Shown in pieces: positions 61,447 to 64,000 of a stretch of DNA of 64,000 nt; position 1 is the first letter of the stretch, and each line of letters begins with the position of its first letter. Made by a program: the position numbers and the translations under genes. Where the stretch lies: the NCBI RefSeq assembly GCF_013205055.1, contig NZ_JABMLF010000004.1, forward strand, positions 186,001 to 250,000, read 5' to 3'. The stretch is from Rathayibacter sp. VKM Ac-2856. GTDB lineage: Bacteria > Actinomycetota > Actinomycetes > Actinomycetales > Microbacteriaceae. Under the pieces are notes generated by a model, which was not told the DNA's origin, did not search any database, and saw nothing but the letters and a program-made list of their open reading frames with translations.

Positions 61447-61803
61447 ATGACGACGCAGCAGCTGATCGACCCCTCCGTCCCGCCCAGCGGCCCCGGCTGC
61501 GTCGAGTGCGAGCGCACCGGCTCGTGGTGGCTGCATCTGCGCCGCTGCGCGCTCTGCGGGCACATCGGCTGCTGCGACGACTCGCTGAACCGGCACGCCA
61601 CGGCGCACTTCCACGAGACGGGCCACTCGGTCATCCAGAGCTTCGAGCCCGGCGAGGACTGGTTCTGGGACTACCGGACCGACGACTACGCCGACGGCCC
61701 GCGACTGGCCGACCCGCAGAGCCACCCCGCGGAGCAGTCCACGCCCGGTCCGGCGGACCGCGTGCCGCGCGACTGGCAGTCCGTCCTCGCCGAGCGGAGC
61801 TGA
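61447..61803 (+). CDS. UBP-type zinc-finger protein
   Basis: 118 residues, small cytosolic protein. Zinc ligands are in CVECERTG, RRCALCGHIGCCDD, and the histidines of NRHATAHFHETGH, as in zf-UBP domains. Bacterial members are often near thioredoxin-reductase-like flavoproteins, as here. Function unknown. Confidence 0.9.
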   Translation: MTTQQLIDPSVPPSGPGCVECERTGSWWLHLRRCALCGHIGCCDDSLNRHATAHFHETGHSVIQSFEPGEDWFWDYRTDDYADGPRLADPQSHPAEQSTPGPADRVPRDWQSVLAERS

Positions 61804-61905
61804 GCCGAGCGGAGCGAGGCCGACCGAGGCCGAGCTGCGCGGAGCTGAGCCGAGCCGACCGAGCCCCACCGCCGCACTCAGCCCGCCGCTCTCAGCCCAC
61901 CGCAC

Positions 61906-62634
61906 TCAGCCCGCTGAGACTCCGTCCAGCGCCTCCGCCTCGGCGATCCGGAGACGCATCTGCCGGTAGCGGTGCACCTGGTAGAGCCCGTGCAGCACGG
62001 CGAGCAGCATCGCCGCGAGGATCCCGGCGGCGATCGCGGCGGGCTCGTCGGCGCCGCTCTGGGTGAGCGCCAGTGCGACGCCCGCGCCGGCCACGATCGA
62101 GTTCACCACGGCGATCGCCGATGACATCGTGAAGAAGATCCCGCGCCAGCTGCGCCTGCGGCCGATCTCGAGCAGCTCGTTGGGCGCGTGGGTGCCGCGC
62201 GGCATCGTGAAGTAGGCGCCCGCGCCCGGCAGCAGCGTGCCGTAGTAGCGGCGGATCCGCTGGATCGCGGTCAGCGCGGCGATGTCCTCCATCGAGGTCT
62301 GCACCAGCCGCTCGTAGGTGAAGACCCCGAGCAGGACGACGACGGGGATGATCACCGCGAGGAACCCCATCGCGTACTCCGTCGGCGCGAGGAAGCCGAA
62401 CGCGACGAGCGAGCTTGAGAGCATCGTCAGATAGAGGGACGCCCGGCTGCTCGACTCCGTCACGGTGATGCTCCGCGCCGACTCCAGGACGAAGTGCTCG
62501 GTGAGCAGGGCGCTGAGGAACGCCGCCGGCCGGTCGGGCAGCGACACGGCCGACACCGCAGCGTCCGGCAGCGCGGGCGTCCCGGCGGCCGGCAGCGCGG
62601 CCGCTCGCTCGCCGTCGTCCCCCGGCCCGCTCAC
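61906..62634 (-). CDS. Membrane protein of unknown function
   Basis: 242 residues. About 45 polar residues, then a conserved-looking amphipathic part (ALLTEHFVLESARSITVTESSSRASLY), two helices (near 65-110), a cytosolic loop (RRYYGTLLPGAGAYF) and two more helices (near 165-220). GTG start in a GTGA overlap with the flavoprotein, so they act together. Not recognised further. Confidence 0.75.
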   Translation of the reverse strand: MSGPGDDGERAAALPAAGTPALPDAAVSAVSLPDRPAAFLSALLTEHFVLESARSITVTESSSRASLYLTMLSSSLVAFGFLAPTEYAMGFLAVIIPVVVLLGVFTYERLVQTSMEDIAALTAIQRIRRYYGTLLPGAGAYFTMPRGTHAPNELLEIGRRRSWRGIFFTMSSAIAVVNSIVAGAGVALALTQSGADEPAAIAAGILAAMLLAVLHGLYQVHRYRQMRLRIAEAEALDGVSAG

Positions 62635-63917
62635 GACGTCTCCTGCAGGTGGCGGTGCGCGAAGGTGACCGCCATCGCCCCCTCGCCGACCGCCGAGGCG
62701 ACCCGCTTCACCGAGCCGCGCCGCACGTCGCCCGCCGCGAAGGAACCGGGGACGCTGGTCTCGAGGTGGAACGGTGCGCGCTGCAGCGGCCAGTCGAGCG
62801 CCGCGTGCTCGCCCGCGAGGTCGGGGCCGGTCACCAGGTAGTCGCCGGAGTCGCGGACGATCGCCGTCCCGGCCGCCCAGGACGTGTCCGGCTCGCCGCC
62901 GATGCAGACGAAGAGGTGCGATGTCGCCAGCGGTCCGCGCACCCCGGTCGCGCTGCTCTCCACCTCGATCGCCTCGAGCGAGTCGCCGCCGTGCAGGGCG
63001 GCCACGCGGGAGTCGAGGAGGACCGTCACGTTCGGCTGCCGCAGGACGCGATCCGCGAGGTAAGAGGAGAGGGTGTCGGACAGCGCGGGCCCGCGCACGA
63101 GCATGGTCACCTGCCTCGCCCTGGCCGCGAGGTTCATCACCGCCTGACCGGCCGAGTTGCCGCCGCCGACGACCACGACGTCCTGCCCCTCGCACAGCGG
63201 CGCCTCGCTCGTCCCGGCGCCGTAGTAGACGCCCACGCCGAGCAGCTCGTCCTCCCGCTCGAGGCCGAGCCGGCGCCACTGGATGCCGGTGGCGCAGATG
63301 TTGGCCCGCGCGACGACCGTCGTGCCGTCGGCGAGCAGCGCGTGGATGCGGTCGTCGGCGAAGCGGGCGCGGATCCCCTCCCGCATCCTCAGCAGCTCGG
63401 CGCCGAACGCCACGGCCTGCTGCCGGGCGCGCTCGGCGAGGTCGGCCCCGGCGATCCCGTGCGGGAAGCCGAGGTAGTTCTCGATCAGGCTGCTGGAGCC
63501 GGCCTGCCCGCCGATCGCCGAGCGCTCCAGCACGACGACCCGCAGGCCCTCCGAGGCGGCGTAGACGGCGGCGGAGAGCCCCGCCGGCCCCGCGCCGTAG
63601 ATCGAGAGGTCGTACTCCTCGTACCGCGGCGCGGCGACCCAGCCGAGCCGGGCGGCCACCTCGGCGATCGTCGGATCGAAGGCGCGGGTGCCGTCCGGGA
63701 AGACGACGAGCGGCAGCGGCACGGCGTCGAGCGGCCGGCCGGCGACGACGAGGCACTGCTCGTCGGTGTCGAGCGGCGTCCAGGAGAAGGAGACGACGCT
63801 GCGCGAGAGGAAGTCGCGCAGCTCCCACGCGTCGCGGCTCTCGCGCCGCCCGTACAGCCGCACGAGCGGGGCCTCGTGCTCCCCCGGCGAGCGCCCGGCG
63901 GCCCCGGACCCGGTCAC
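62631..63917 (-). CDS. Thioredoxin-reductase-like flavoprotein lacking the redox CxxC
   Basis: 428 residues. About 100 N-terminal residues with a thioredoxin-like look (LVRLYGRRESRDAWELRDFLSR; PLVVFPDG), then FAD-binding GAGPAGLSAAVYAASEG near 125, NADPH-binding VVGGGNSAGQAV near 270, and the C-terminal FAD motif FAAGDVRRG. The CATC disulfide of true thioredoxin reductases is replaced by GVYYGAGTSEAPLCEG, so it cannot reduce thioredoxin in the normal way. GTG start in a TAGTG overlap. Confidence 0.87.
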   Translation of the reverse strand: MTGSGAAGRSPGEHEAPLVRLYGRRESRDAWELRDFLSRSVVSFSWTPLDTDEQCLVVAGRPLDAVPLPLVVFPDGTRAFDPTIAEVAARLGWVAAPRYEEYDLSIYGAGPAGLSAAVYAASEGLRVVVLERSAIGGQAGSSSLIENYLGFPHGIAGADLAERARQQAVAFGAELLRMREGIRARFADDRIHALLADGTTVVARANICATGIQWRRLGLEREDELLGVGVYYGAGTSEAPLCEGQDVVVVGGGNSAGQAVMNLAARARQVTMLVRGPALSDTLSSYLADRVLRQPNVTVLLDSRVAALHGGDSLEAIEVESSATGVRGPLATSHLFVCIGGEPDTSWAAGTAIVRDSGDYLVTGPDLAGEHAALDWPLQRAPFHLETSVPGSFAAGDVRRGSVKRVASAVGEGAMAVTFAHRHLQETS

Positions 63918-64000
63918 TACGCCCGCCGCCCCTCGAGCCCGCCGCGGAACCGCACCAGCTTCAGGCACAGGTGCAGCGTGCTCCGGGCGAGGCCGTCGTC
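63917..64000 (-). CDS. 3' end of an unidentified gene, cut by the window
   Basis: 27 residues (ending VRFRGGLEGRRA) and a TAG that overlaps the flavoprotein GTG. Too short to identify. The tight overlap suggests one operon with the flavoprotein and the membrane protein. Confidence 0.4.
   Translation of the reverse strand, partial: DDGLARSTLHLCLKLVRFRGGLEGRRA

Overview
The window is high-GC actinobacterial DNA, most likely from the family Microbacteriaceae (a Rathayibacter- or Curtobacterium-like plant- or soil-associated bacterium; the genus is a guess). The evidence is a mycothiol-dependent formaldehyde dehydrogenase, F420-type luciferase-like oxidoreductases, many ATGA/GTGA stop-start overlaps, exact TTGTCCACA-type DnaA boxes, and intergenic palindromes built on GGTCTCGATACGC, which I associate with this family. 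I saw no rRNA, tRNA, CRISPR array or insertion sequence.

Layout. 1-2460: methionine ABC importer metNIQ (metN is cut by the edge). 2461-5287: a luciferase-like oxidoreductase between two long repeat arrays. 5288-7460: PnuC, then a lower-GC insert with a secreted eight-cysteine protein between two related 58-residue membrane proteins. 7570-10115: formaldehyde detoxification pair and an NADP oxidoreductase. 10334-27527: a mannan utilisation locus with secreted GH26 and GH5 mannanases, a sugar ABC importer, GH2 beta-mannosidase, ROK sugar kinase, ABC exporter, regulators and an esterase. 27762-33655: small exporter, two-component system, repeat array, aldehyde dehydrogenase and a degenerate phosphotriesterase homologue. 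33776-34951: TerC metal exporter behind a manganese riboswitch. 35109-36965: AbiE-like toxin-antitoxin pair between two copies of one hairpin. 37157-43326: beta-L-arabinofuranosidase locus with ABC importer and LacI regulator. 43656-50586: a seven-gene operon with an ECF importer, two proteins related to adenosylhomocysteinase, an amidohydrolase and a cupin. 51001-53280: LacI regulator and an F420-type oxidoreductase. 53594-57457: core replication/translation cluster rpsF-ssb-rpsR-rplI-dnaB with a dense DnaA-box cluster before dnaB. 57675-64000: alpha/beta hydrolase, DyP peroxidase, two MmyB-type regulator proteins, UBP zinc-finger protein and an atypical thioredoxin-reductase-like flavoprotein.

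How the genes work together. The mannan locus reads as a full path: mannanases cut mannan outside, the ABC system imports oligomannosides, beta-mannosidase releases mannose and the ROK kinase phosphorylates it. The two mannanase promoters share a 17-bp AT-rich site that matches at 14 positions, so one regulator, perhaps the ROK repressor at 24808, may control both. The arabinofuranosidase locus repeats the same logic with its own LacI repressor and a good promoter/operator pair.

Most likely to be new: the ECF/adenosylhomocysteinase-like operon, whose enzyme has lost key adenosine-site histidines; the low-GC secreted cysteine-rich protein cassette; and the unusually dense set of unrelated intergenic palindromes and tandem arrays.
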